DNA from: a virus
DNA: 64,000 bases
Virus record (IMG/VR): IMGVR_UViG_3300025030_000041
Location: 182,116-246,115 of that record
Reading direction: 5' to 3' (one strand)
In this document: piece by piece, positions 7,633 to 15,573 of the stretch
How positions within the stretch are numbered: position 1 is the stretch's first letter
Layout: every line of letters begins with the position of its first letter
The notes under the pieces: model-generated
Databases searched by the model: none
What the model was told of the DNA's origin: nothing
The model's input: the letters and a program-made list of their open reading frames with translations, nothing else
Made by a program: the position numbers and the translations under genes

Positions 7633-9900
7633 TTAAAGAGTTACTTCAACTTTTAAAAATTTCTTTGGTATAGTAATAGATACTGGAGATTCTGCAGGTA
7701 CATCAGTTTCAAGTTCATCATCTGTCATTTCAACCGGTTCAGGCTCTACAGTTTCTATATCTTTTTCATGGGGTTCAAGCGTTTCAGTTGGGATTTCATC
7801 AGTTTTAATTGGAGTTTCTACTTTTTTAACAATTGCAACTAAGTCTTCATCACCACTTGAAGTATATGAAGCTGGGTCAATCTGTACAGTATCACCTGCT
7901 TTAAAATCTCCATAGTCTTCTGTTACAGTTGCAGTAATTGGCTCAGGTTTAGTTTCAGTAGACTGGTCATCTTCTAAGCTAGTATCAAGTGTATCAGTAG
8001 TAGAATTTTCTTCAACATTTTCAGAAGTTTCAATAGTATCTATAGTTTCATCTGTATTAATTTCAATATTTACAGTATCTAATTCTAAGTCATCAGAGTT
8101 AGTAGATTTATCAGTATTTTCTTCAGACGATAATTCAGTATCTTCTTGTGATTTAACATTAGAATCTACTTCTGCTGATACTGATGTTTCAATATCATCT
8201 TCTTTAGCTACTATAAACTTATTATCATTAGTATAAATTCCATATTCATTAGTTGTATCATTAATAGAAACTATTTCACCAATTGATCCATCTTTTAGCT
8301 TAACAGTTTCTCCCATTTCGTAGGTATAATTCGTAGCTTCTTCTTTAAGGCTAGCGATTTCTTTAGATTCAAGTTCTAATTTAATATAATTTTCTTTTAA
8401 TGTAATGGCTTCATTTTCTAATTCTAACTTAAGAGATTCAAGTTTTGTAATTTTATTATCATCTTTAGAATTAAGTTTAATTGATTCATCAAGTTTAGTT
8501 ATTGATTTTTCAACTATTGATATAGACTTAATAATTTCTAATTTTCTTTCTTCTATTTTCTTAATAAGATTATGTGCAGTTTTTATTTCATTTTCAAAAA
8601 TAGTAGAAATATCAAATTTAAATTTATTATTTACGTATTTATAAGTTTGGTATCCAGTTGATTCAAATAATTTAATTTGTTTATTTTCTTTAACAAATAA
8701 ATTATATTTTTCTTCTAATTTGAAAATATAAATTTTGCTATTTGTTTGTGTATTATTAATTAGTTTAACATCTTCTAATGCACAAATTTTATCTATACTT
8801 TCAAATAAAGAAAGTATTTGCTGGCGCGTATTAACGCTTTCAGTAAGTAGAATTTCCGATAAATTCTTAGTATTTTTAACTTCTGAATTATTAATAAATG
8901 ATTTTAATACATTAGATTCATCTAATTTAAGATCTATAGTAATATAATTACTAAGTTGTTTAGTTAATCCAGACTGAGTATTTGTAAAGCCTAATGATTC
9001 AAAGTTTTTACAATAAGCATAAAACTTTGGTAATTTCTCAATTACTTTATTTTCATTAAGTTCAGTTACTTTAGTTTTATTAACTAATAAAAATTTACCT
9101 TCTAAAAATAAAATAGGTTTATTATTTTCAATTTTAGCAGGGCAAATTACATTTTGTACTTTTATATTATTAGTCTTAGTTTCCCATACTTTAAATTCTT
9201 TTCCTTCTAATTTAGCTATAGAGTCAACCAAAGTTTTAACAACTGATAGGTCTTTGAATTCTCTAGTTTCAAATAGTATGCTTGAATGAGAATAATCGTT
9301 TTTAAAAATAGTATTTTCAAATTTCTCGAGTACTTTATCATAAAAACCATTAAAATTTTGTTTTCTTAAATTATAAATAGTATCTAGTATTAATAATTTA
9401 GAGTTATTTTCTTTTAAATAATTTTCAAGTTTTTCAACTACTCCTTTAACTTCAGAGTCATACTTATAAGGGCTTACTCTATTTATAAATTCATTAATAT
9501 ATCTATATTGAGGAACTCCTTTATTTTCATTAATATATTGTTCTAATTTAATTAGATACCCATTTAGCATTGGGTCTTTTCCAATACTAGTAGTTCTTAG
9601 GGTTTTAATATCGTTTGCTATTTTAAAGTCATAAATAGACTCGGTTATACTATTTGATACAATAGATGATTTATCTTCTATATCGAATTTTTCTGTAATA
9701 CTAGTTAGAGTTTCATTAATAAAATAATCAAATTTATATTTAGTTAATGACTCTACAATTTCTTTAGGATCTAGCTTATTTTTTGCAAGATGATTTTTTA
9801 AAACTGAGGCAACTTCAATATATATTGGATTTGAAGAATTTCCTTTAATTACATTATTTAAATCTTCTAATTGTAATTTAAGTTCTTTAGTAGTTTCCAT
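7633..9900 (-). CDS. very large coiled-coil virion protein with acidic tail
   Basis: 755 residues. Residues 1-440 are mostly helical and Lys/Glu/Asn rich; about 440-520 form a strong coiled coil (repeated K-L-E-x-L-K-L-E heptads); about 525-560 look like a small SH3-like barrel (G-E-T-V-K-L-K-D-G-S-I-G-E-I-V-S-I), and a second such piece appears near 665-695 (D-F-K-A-G-D-T-V-Q-I-D). Between and after them the protein is extremely Asp/Glu/Thr/Ser rich. No catalytic motif seen. Its own terminator lies downstream and a candidate late motif upstream. I interpret it as a structural or head-internal protein, without a named homologue. Confidence 0.6.
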   Translation of the reverse strand: METTKELKLQLEDLNNVIKGNSSNPIYIEVASVLKNHLAKNKLDPKEIVESLTKYKFDYFINETLTSITEKFDIEDKSSIVSNSITESIYDFKIANDIKTLRTTSIGKDPMLNGYLIKLEQYINENKGVPQYRYINEFINRVSPYKYDSEVKGVVEKLENYLKENNSKLLILDTIYNLRKQNFNGFYDKVLEKFENTIFKNDYSHSSILFETREFKDLSVVKTLVDSIAKLEGKEFKVWETKTNNIKVQNVICPAKIENNKPILFLEGKFLLVNKTKVTELNENKVIEKLPKFYAYCKNFESLGFTNTQSGLTKQLSNYITIDLKLDESNVLKSFINNSEVKNTKNLSEILLTESVNTRQQILSLFESIDKICALEDVKLINNTQTNSKIYIFKLEEKYNLFVKENKQIKLFESTGYQTYKYVNNKFKFDISTIFENEIKTAHNLIKKIEERKLEIIKSISIVEKSITKLDESIKLNSKDDNKITKLESLKLELENEAITLKENYIKLELESKEIASLKEEATNYTYEMGETVKLKDGSIGEIVSINDTTNEYGIYTNDNKFIVAKEDDIETSVSAEVDSNVKSQEDTELSSEENTDKSTNSDDLELDTVNIEINTDETIDTIETSENVEENSTTDTLDTSLEDDQSTETKPEPITATVTEDYGDFKAGDTVQIDPASYTSSGDEDLVAIVKKVETPIKTDEIPTETLEPHEKDIETVEPEPVEMTDDELETDVPAESPVSITIPKKFLKVEVTL

Positions 9901-9962
9901 TATTAATATGTATTTTTATATTATTTTTATTTATTTGAAATTTTTTATTAAAAAATAAAAAA

Positions 9963-10718
9963 TTATTTAGGTTTAACTTTTAGTTGGTCTAATAGTTGGG
10001 ATTCATCGTATATATTTCCGTCTATTTCTTTCATTATACTACCTCTAAATCTTTCAGTAGTTTCGTCAAACGCTGGATAATATGTCTCAATTTCACTTGA
10101 AAATTTTATATTTATTTTATTATCTTCAGCATACGTAAATTTCAAAATCTTTTCAACGTTATAGCTTTCAGGAAATTGTATATTACTCTGTATTCTAAGT
10201 CCTTTATATTGATAATACATAATATTATTTTTATAAAAAATATCAATAATAGTCTGTACTGTTTTAAATGCTTGATTTAAGCTTGCTGTTTTAATTTCAA
10301 CATCATAATTCAAGGTTAAAGGAATAGCAAATAACATACTTGAATAAGCTTTTGTTATACGTTCATTATTATCTCCTTTAATTTCTTTTTGGAAGGTTCC
10401 TCTTACAAATTTATTAACTATGTCACTACTTCTTACAATTAATCCAGTAAAAGTTATAATACCCCGTGGAATAGGATCATAATTTCCTTCAGCGTGAATT
10501 GGTATATTGCAACTATCAGGTAAATTAATATAAAAGTCTTTTAGAAAATTTTCATCGGAACTAAAATTATAAAAAAATGGAATAGGGTATCTCTTTGGAT
10601 CAGAAATATCGCAATCTTCAATTTGTTCTATATTAACCCTATTATTAAGTAAATCTAAATATGCTAAAGTTTGATTTCTTAAAAATATATCGTTTATATT
10701 TTTATTTTCTATTGCCAT
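9963..10718 (-). CDS. possible tail sheath stabiliser/tail terminator (gp15-like)
   Basis: 251 residues, close to T4 gp15 (272). The layout resembles gp15: an N-terminal region with R-Y-P-I-P-F-F-Y, then I-P-L-T-L-N-Y-D-V-E-I-K-T with a helix (A-F-K-T-V-Q-T-I-I-D-I-F), then F-P-E and a final beta strand block ending E-T-Y-Y-P-A-F-D. gp15 caps the sheath and tube. The similarity is structural pattern only, so other tail completion proteins remain possible. It starts after an ATTATTTATTTA (minus: AAATAAATAAT) motif at 10724-10734. Confidence 0.45.
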   Translation of the reverse strand: MAIENKNINDIFLRNQTLAYLDLLNNRVNIEQIEDCDISDPKRYPIPFFYNFSSDENFLKDFYINLPDSCNIPIHAEGNYDPIPRGIITFTGLIVRSSDIVNKFVRGTFQKEIKGDNNERITKAYSSMLFAIPLTLNYDVEIKTASLNQAFKTVQTIIDIFYKNNIMYYQYKGLRIQSNIQFPESYNVEKILKFTYAEDNKINIKFSSEIETYYPAFDETTERFRGSIMKEIDGNIYDESQLLDQLKVKPK

Positions 10719-10746
10719 TTAAATTATTTATTTAAAAGGCAAAGAA

Positions 10747-11085
10747 TTATTTAATTTTTACCCAAGAACGGTCGGAGTAATTGCTAGTTTTTTCATATAC
10801 TCCAGTTTCAAACTTTAATAAGTATAAACATATTTGCAAAGCAATACGAGTGTCGTCATGTAATTCTTTAGCTAATTCAGATTGTTCTTCACTTAACTCT
10901 TCATTTTCATTAAGTTCCCATTCTAATATTTCGGCTATATCTAACTCGACACTAGAATTTCCATATGGCCGTTTAGGGTCTACTGATGGTGCTCCATATT
11001 CACAGTCATACCAATCAATATGCATTCTCTGCAATAATTTTAAATGATCTTGAGTAAGATTAAAATATGTTTTAGTTACTAACAT
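10747..11085 (-). CDS. conserved phage protein, unknown function
   Basis: 112 residues. The region D-H-L-K-L-L-Q-R-M followed by W-x-D-C-E-Y-G-A-P and D-P-K-R-P-Y-G-N-S is a pattern I recall from small conserved proteins in many phages, none with a proven function. Acidic in the middle (E-L-N-E-N-E-E-L-S-E-E). It sits between the putative tail-completion gene and the homing endonuclease. Confidence 0.65.
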   Translation of the reverse strand: MLVTKTYFNLTQDHLKLLQRMHIDWYDCEYGAPSVDPKRPYGNSSVELDIAEILEWELNENEELSEEQSELAKELHDDTRIALQICLYLLKFETGVYEKTSNYSDRSWVKIK

Positions 11086-11095
11086 GATATTATTA

Positions 11096-12130
11096 TTATT
11101 TTAAATATTGTATTATTTTTTCTAATTCTAAATAGTTTTTATCTAAAATAAAAAGATATTTTTTTCCTGTTGATTCTACAGCTCTCTTTTTAGCATTAAG
11201 AACATCAATTCCACCTTGCTTTTTTAAAATATAAGATGATTTAATTTCTATTTCTATATCATTAATTTTAAAATCAGTTAGCGTACGATTTCCATATAGT
11301 CTATCTTGTTCTAAGATACGATATACTCCACCATTTTCTATTAAATTTATAATTCCATTAGATTCACAAAAATGAAGAAAATCTAATTCATAAGAACTTT
11401 GGTAATATAAATTTCCATTATTAAATTTTTTTGATTTAAATCCATTTTTTAAAAAAGGATTATTTTCAGTCATCCGCTTTGAAGCATTTTCTCTAAATTC
11501 TTTTGTTTTTGAAATATGGTCATACCCGTATTTCCGTATCATAGTTCTTCTAATTTTATCTTTAACTTCATTTAATTTCATTGGATGATCTACCCCATAT
11601 TTTTCAAAATAGGTTTCTTTAATTTTATCTTTAACTTCATTTAATTTCATGTGATGGTCTACTCCATATTTTTCAAAACATGTTTCTTTAATTTTATCTT
11701 TAACTTCATTTAATTTCATTGGGTGGTCTACCTCGTATTTTTCAAAATATGTTTCTTTAATTTTATCTTGATTCCAATTATTAGGTAAACATTTATAAGA
11801 ATAATATTTAAGAGGTTTCCCTCTGTAAATTTTAACTAAATTTCCGCATCCACATTTACATTTCGGCTCTCCATATTTCTTAATATATTGTTCTTTTAAC
11901 CAATTAAAATCCCTATGCTTAGGATTTATTTTGAAAAATTTATTTTTTCTATCTATAAATACTGCATCATCTTGACAATATCCACATTGACACTTAGGTG
12001 GAATTCCATTATAATCTATTTTAATAAAATAATCTTTCCTAGAAATTTTATGATCTTTTAATAAGTGTATAGTAAAAGACCCACATGAATAATTAAAATT
12101 TTGATTACATATCTTGCATAAAAAATTCAT
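11096..12130 (-). CDS. free-standing homing endonuclease, PD-(D/E)XK type with KYG-DH repeats
   Basis: 344 residues. The N-terminus has Cys pairs (C-K-I-C, C-Q-C-G-Y-C, C-K-C-G-C-G) typical of zinc-finger-like DNA-binding modules. Residues about 125-195 contain 23-residue repeats of F-E-K-Y-G-V-D-H-P-M-K-L-N-E-V-K-D-K-I, encoded by about 69-bp DNA repeats. The C-terminus has L-T-D-F (Asp286) and E-I-E-I-K (Glu295, Lys297), the D...E-x-K core of a VSR/PD-(D/E)XK nuclease. Such genes are common mobile elements in T4-like phages. It lies directly downstream of the intein-bearing reductase gene and has a regulatory hairpin on its start codon (12125-12174). A lone HNH or GIY-YIG motif was not found. 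Confidence 0.75.
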   Translation of the reverse strand: MNFLCKICNQNFNYSCGSFTIHLLKDHKISRKDYFIKIDYNGIPPKCQCGYCQDDAVFIDRKNKFFKINPKHRDFNWLKEQYIKKYGEPKCKCGCGNLVKIYRGKPLKYYSYKCLPNNWNQDKIKETYFEKYEVDHPMKLNEVKDKIKETCFEKYGVDHHMKLNEVKDKIKETYFEKYGVDHPMKLNEVKDKIRRTMIRKYGYDHISKTKEFRENASKRMTENNPFLKNGFKSKKFNNGNLYYQSSYELDFLHFCESNGIINLIENGGVYRILEQDRLYGNRTLTDFKINDIEIEIKSSYILKKQGGIDVLNAKKRAVESTGKKYLFILDKNYLELEKIIQYLK

Positions 12131-12174
12131 TTAGATATATTTTTTATTATTATTATTTATATATCTAAATGAAT
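12125..12174 (-). promoter_or_regulatory. start-codon hairpin with embedded late-type promoter
   Basis: A perfect 16-bp inverted repeat, 12125-12140 against 12159-12174, with an 18-base AT loop. The start codon of the homing endonuclease (12130-12128) is inside the stem. On the minus strand TATAAATA sits at 12161-12154, at the edge of the 5' arm and loop. A transcript reading in from upstream would hide the start codon, whereas a transcript starting just after TATAAATA would lack the 5' arm and be translatable. This is the arrangement known for T4 I-TevI. Confidence 0.75.
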
Positions 12175-12267
12175 GTAAAAAATGTATAAACTCCAGTGAA
12201 TATCCTTTAAAACATTTAAAGATAATCTAGTAATATTTTAAATTTCACATATTTTTTATTAAAAAAA

Positions 12268-15219
12268 TCAACATTTCGACGAGCCACAATCCGCACATTT
12301 TTGGCACCCTTCTTCTAATATAATATTAGAGCTTCCACAATTACTGCATTTTTCACCAGTTAATTCTTTATTTACAATATATTTTTTAATAGCTCGGCCT
12401 ATCGCTTTACTAAATGCAACAATTGTACCATGAGATTTACTTAATTGTTCATATACAAAATTAATATCTGCCCCATGGCGAAGTGAAGTCGAGATCATTC
12501 TCGTTAAAGCTTCCTGTTCATCTGTTTCAAAATGAGCTCTTATATCATCAATTATTAATCCATCTTCTAATTCTAAATCATATCTTCCCTGTTTTACTTT
12601 TGCTAATTTTCCAGATTTAATTTTAGTTGGTATATGAATAGATTTAGGTCTAAACGAAAATACTTCATACGGATCTCCTTCTAATAAACCGATTATAACT
12701 ATCCATTTTTTACCTTCTGCTGTAATATGATGTATATCACAAGGTAATTCTTTAGGTCTTCTAGGAGAAGTCGTTTTTTGAATTTTAATATTATCTTTTT
12801 TAGAATCCTCTTTACTTATTAATACACCAGTTCTTGACCCAGCCCGGTATACAGTAATACCCTTTAAACCTAATTCCCAAGCCGTCATATAGATTTCACC
12901 AACTTTTTCTATAGAAGTATCTTCAGGTAAGTTACATGTTGATGAAATTGAATGTGTTATATATTTTTGGCATATTGATTGTAATTTTAGTCTATTTAAC
13001 CAATTAATTTCTTCAGCTGTGGATTTATAATATGGACTATCTTCGACTTTAGTTTTTCCAGTTATTTCTTTCCATAATTTAAATTTAGGATGTAGTACCT
13101 CATAATGCTGCCATTTATCTCCAGATTGATCTGTAAAATCTATTTTTATATCTTTATCAGAGGTATTTACTTTTTTCCTACGTGTATAAGATAACATAAA
13201 TACTGGTTCTATTCCAGATGAAGTTTGAGTTAGCATAGAAACTGATCCAGTTGGAGCTGTCGTAGATATTGATACATTTCTACGACCATATTTCATCATT
13301 CTAGTATAAACATCTGGTAATTCTTGTTTAAGCATTTGAACAAAATGTGAGGTTTCTTCTATATCAATATTAAATCCAGTAAAGCTACCCCTTTCAATAG
13401 ACATATCAATAGATGAATTAAATTCAGCTTCACATTTAGTTTTCATTATTTTATCAACTATATTTAAAGCTTCACTAGAATCAAATTTAATATTTAATGC
13501 TGCAATAGTGTCTGCTAGTGCAGTAAATCCTAATCCAGTTCTTCTTCCTGCTTTGCCATTATCATATAGGGCTTTCCATGTTCGTAGTTCTACGTCTTTT
13601 ATGTAATCTGGTTCAGAATCAGTTTCAATTTTGTTTAATATTTTTTCTATAGACTCTAATTCTAAATCTACTAAATCATCCATTAATCGTTGCGCATCAT
13701 ATGTAGTTTCATAAAACTTTGTAAAATTAAATTTAGCAGTTTTAGTAAATGGATTATCTATAAATCCAAATAAATTAATAGATATTAATCTACAAGAATC
13801 ATTTCCACCCATTGCAATTTCTGAACAATTATGAACTAATATATTATTAGCAAAGAAATTATGATTATCCTTAACTTTTATATCATAAACATCTTCATTT
13901 TGAATAATATTTATAGATTTAATTTTACCATTTTTAATAGTTTTTAATGAATTAATTTTAATTAAAATATTTGTTTTAGTTAATAAAGACGCTTCAATCC
14001 ATCCTTCTTTTTTAGTATATACTCTATGATCAGGGGTTAATTTAAGTTTTTCTCCATCTTCTAATTCAAGTTCTATAATATTTGCATTTTTTCTAGTAAG
14101 CATTCCAGCTTCAATTTCTTTATATTCAAGCTTATTATTTTTTGTATTATAACTTAAAGTTTCAAGATAATCCCCTTGTATTATCCTTTTAATAACTTCT
14201 TTTAATTTTAATTTACCAATATTAGTTTCTATAATGGCGTCACCGGTTATACATGGGTTTGTTGTTATATTTTTATATTCAGGATAAACTGAAGATGTTG
14301 AATAATTATGTTGTCTATCCCAAAAAATTAATCCAGGCTCTGCTGTATTTCTAGCGGATGTAACTATAGTATTCCATAGGTCTTTAGCTTTTATAGTTTT
14401 TGTAATTTTAGGTTTTCCAGTAATTGGCCATCTTAATGTAAAATCTAAATCATTCTTTACGGCATTCATAAATTCGTTAGTAAGTTTAATGCTAATATTT
14501 GCACCAGTTACTTTAGATAAATCATTTTTAATAACTGCAAATTCAGGAGAATTTATATGTGATACATCAATTGAACAAATTAGAGCGCCACGCCGTCCAT
14601 TTTGAGCAACTTCCCTAGTTGTATTAGAAAATCTTTCCATAAAACTAATTGCCCCAGTGGAAGTACCTGCTGAATTAGTCACAGAATATCCTTCTGGCCG
14701 TAAACTAGAAACGTCTAAGCCTACCCCGCATCTTCGTTTCATTAGTTGTACTAATTGCTGATCTGCAAACATTATACCTCCGTATGAATCATATAGTTCA
14801 GGTAGTACTATACAATTACTTAATGAAGCTATAGTAAATGGATTTCCTAGTGACGCCATTATACTACCTTGTGGTACAATATACTTAAAATGATCAAAAT
14901 ATTCAAAAATTATTTCTTCAGTTAATTCTTTTCGCCTTTGCCCATATTCACTTATTTTTTTTAATTTTCCATTTAAATTAGTTTTATATTTAGATTCTAT
15001 TCTTGCAAATTCCTTAGCCATTCTTCGATGAGTGTCAGCCGGAGTCATTTCATAAAAATCGCCTTTAGAATCTTTTAAACAATATTTAGAAATCCAAACT
15101 TCTGTTGCAAGGTCATCACCATTAAAATATTCCAAACATTTTTCTTTAATTATATTTTTAGGTATTGTTTTTAATTCTGTAATAACTAGGTCTGTATCTT
15201 TTTCAACAATTTCTTCCAT
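12268..15219 (-). CDS. nrdJ: adenosylcobalamin-dependent (class II) ribonucleotide reductase precursor with intein
   Basis: 983-residue precursor; 841 residues after removal of a 142-residue intein. The enzyme reduces ribonucleotides to deoxyribonucleotides for phage DNA synthesis. Visible landmarks are the N-terminal ATP-cone-free start, the substrate loop with N-T-A-E-P-G, the catalytic N-P-C-S-E-I motif (interrupted by the intein), the A-P-T-G-S-V-S motif, and a C-terminal C-S-N-C-G / C-Q-K-C-A-D-C zinc-ribbon tail typical of NrdJ, whose cysteines re-reduce the active site. No separate small subunit is seen, in keeping with a class II enzyme that needs host B12. It is followed by a homing endonuclease gene, a frequent neighbour of reductase genes in T4-like phages. 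Confidence 0.9.
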   Translation of the reverse strand: MEEIVEKDTDLVITELKTIPKNIIKEKCLEYFNGDDLATEVWISKYCLKDSKGDFYEMTPADTHRRMAKEFARIESKYKTNLNGKLKKISEYGQRRKELTEEIIFEYFDHFKYIVPQGSIMASLGNPFTIASLSNCIVLPELYDSYGGIMFADQQLVQLMKRRCGVGLDVSSLRPEGYSVTNSAGTSTGAISFMERFSNTTREVAQNGRRGALICSIDVSHINSPEFAVIKNDLSKVTGANISIKLTNEFMNAVKNDLDFTLRWPITGKPKITKTIKAKDLWNTIVTSARNTAEPGLIFWDRQHNYSTSSVYPEYKNITTNPCITGDAIIETNIGKLKLKEVIKRIIQGDYLETLSYNTKNNKLEYKEIEAGMLTRKNANIIELELEDGEKLKLTPDHRVYTKKEGWIEASLLTKTNILIKINSLKTIKNGKIKSINIIQNEDVYDIKVKDNHNFFANNILVHNCSEIAMGGNDSCRLISINLFGFIDNPFTKTAKFNFTKFYETTYDAQRLMDDLVDLELESIEKILNKIETDSEPDYIKDVELRTWKALYDNGKAGRRTGLGFTALADTIAALNIKFDSSEALNIVDKIMKTKCEAEFNSSIDMSIERGSFTGFNIDIEETSHFVQMLKQELPDVYTRMMKYGRRNVSISTTAPTGSVSMLTQTSSGIEPVFMLSYTRRKKVNTSDKDIKIDFTDQSGDKWQHYEVLHPKFKLWKEITGKTKVEDSPYYKSTAEEINWLNRLKLQSICQKYITHSISSTCNLPEDTSIEKVGEIYMTAWELGLKGITVYRAGSRTGVLISKEDSKKDNIKIQKTTSPRRPKELPCDIHHITAEGKKWIVIIGLLEGDPYEVFSFRPKSIHIPTKIKSGKLAKVKQGRYDLELEDGLIIDDIRAHFETDEQEALTRMISTSLRHGADINFVYEQLSKSHGTIVAFSKAIGRAIKKYIVNKELTGEKCSNCGSSNIILEEGCQKCADCGSSKC
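13828..14253 (-). other. mini-intein in the reductase active site
   Basis: Residues 323-464 of the precursor. It begins with Cys (C-I-T-G-D-A-I-I) and ends V-H-N before the +1 Cys, the classic intein splice junctions. Inside are block-B-like T-P-D-H-R-V-Y-T and block-F-like D-V-Y-D-I-K-V-K-D-N-H-N-F-F-A. At 142 residues it has only the splicing domain and no endonuclease domain. The insertion separates Pro from the Cys of N-P-C-S-E-I, the cysteine that forms the thiyl radical, so unspliced enzyme should be inactive. Confidence 0.9.
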
Positions 15220-15246
15220 ATTTTTAATTTAATTTTTAATTAATTA

Positions 15247-15573
15247 TTATTGTATCTTTAATAATCTATTATCAAAGAATTCATAAACTGTTTTACTAAA
15301 ATTTTGATTTATTTTTCTTTTTGAACAAAATTCATATATATCAGTATTAATACTTAATTTATCTAAATAATAAATATATAACTTTGACTTAAAAGAGGTA
15401 ATATTATTTATAGCTATATTTTTATAAAAGTTCTTAAAAATGAAAGGATAATATGTAAATATTTGAAAATGAATATCATTATTTTTTTCTATATTATCTC
15501 TAATCCATCTTTTTAAAATATAGCAATCTCCTAATCCACCATTACATACTACTGATATTACTTTTTTTTTAAT
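15247..15573 (-). CDS. GT-B/GT9-like N-terminal fragment in the -1 frame after a slippery A9 tract
   Basis: An open frame without any ATG, 104 codons from the G after the A tract to the stop at 15247. Translation begins V-I-S-V-V-C-N-G-G-L-G-D, the N-terminal nucleotide-sugar-binding signature of GT-B glycosyltransferases, then continues as helix-rich sequence to a stop. The only initiation possibilities in frame are ATT at 15573 or ribosomal frameshifting from the upstream glycosyltransferase, whose last codons AAA AAA AAG before TAA form the A-AAA-AAG slippery heptamer in the -1 direction. It could be a frameshift fusion, a gene with a rare start, or a decayed glycosyltransferase; full GT-B proteins are about three times longer. 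Confidence 0.5.
   Translation of the reverse strand: MKKKVISVVCNGGLGDCYILKRWIRDNIEKNNDIHFQIFTYYPFIFKNFYKNIAINNITSFKSKLYIYYLDKLSINTDIYEFCSKRKINQNFSKTVYEFFDNRLLKIQ

Noticed and set aside
11560-11800. Possible CRISPR-like array (69-bp repeats)
   Set aside because: The repeats are coding repeats of the homing endonuclease (F-E-K-Y-G-V-D-H units) without spacers.
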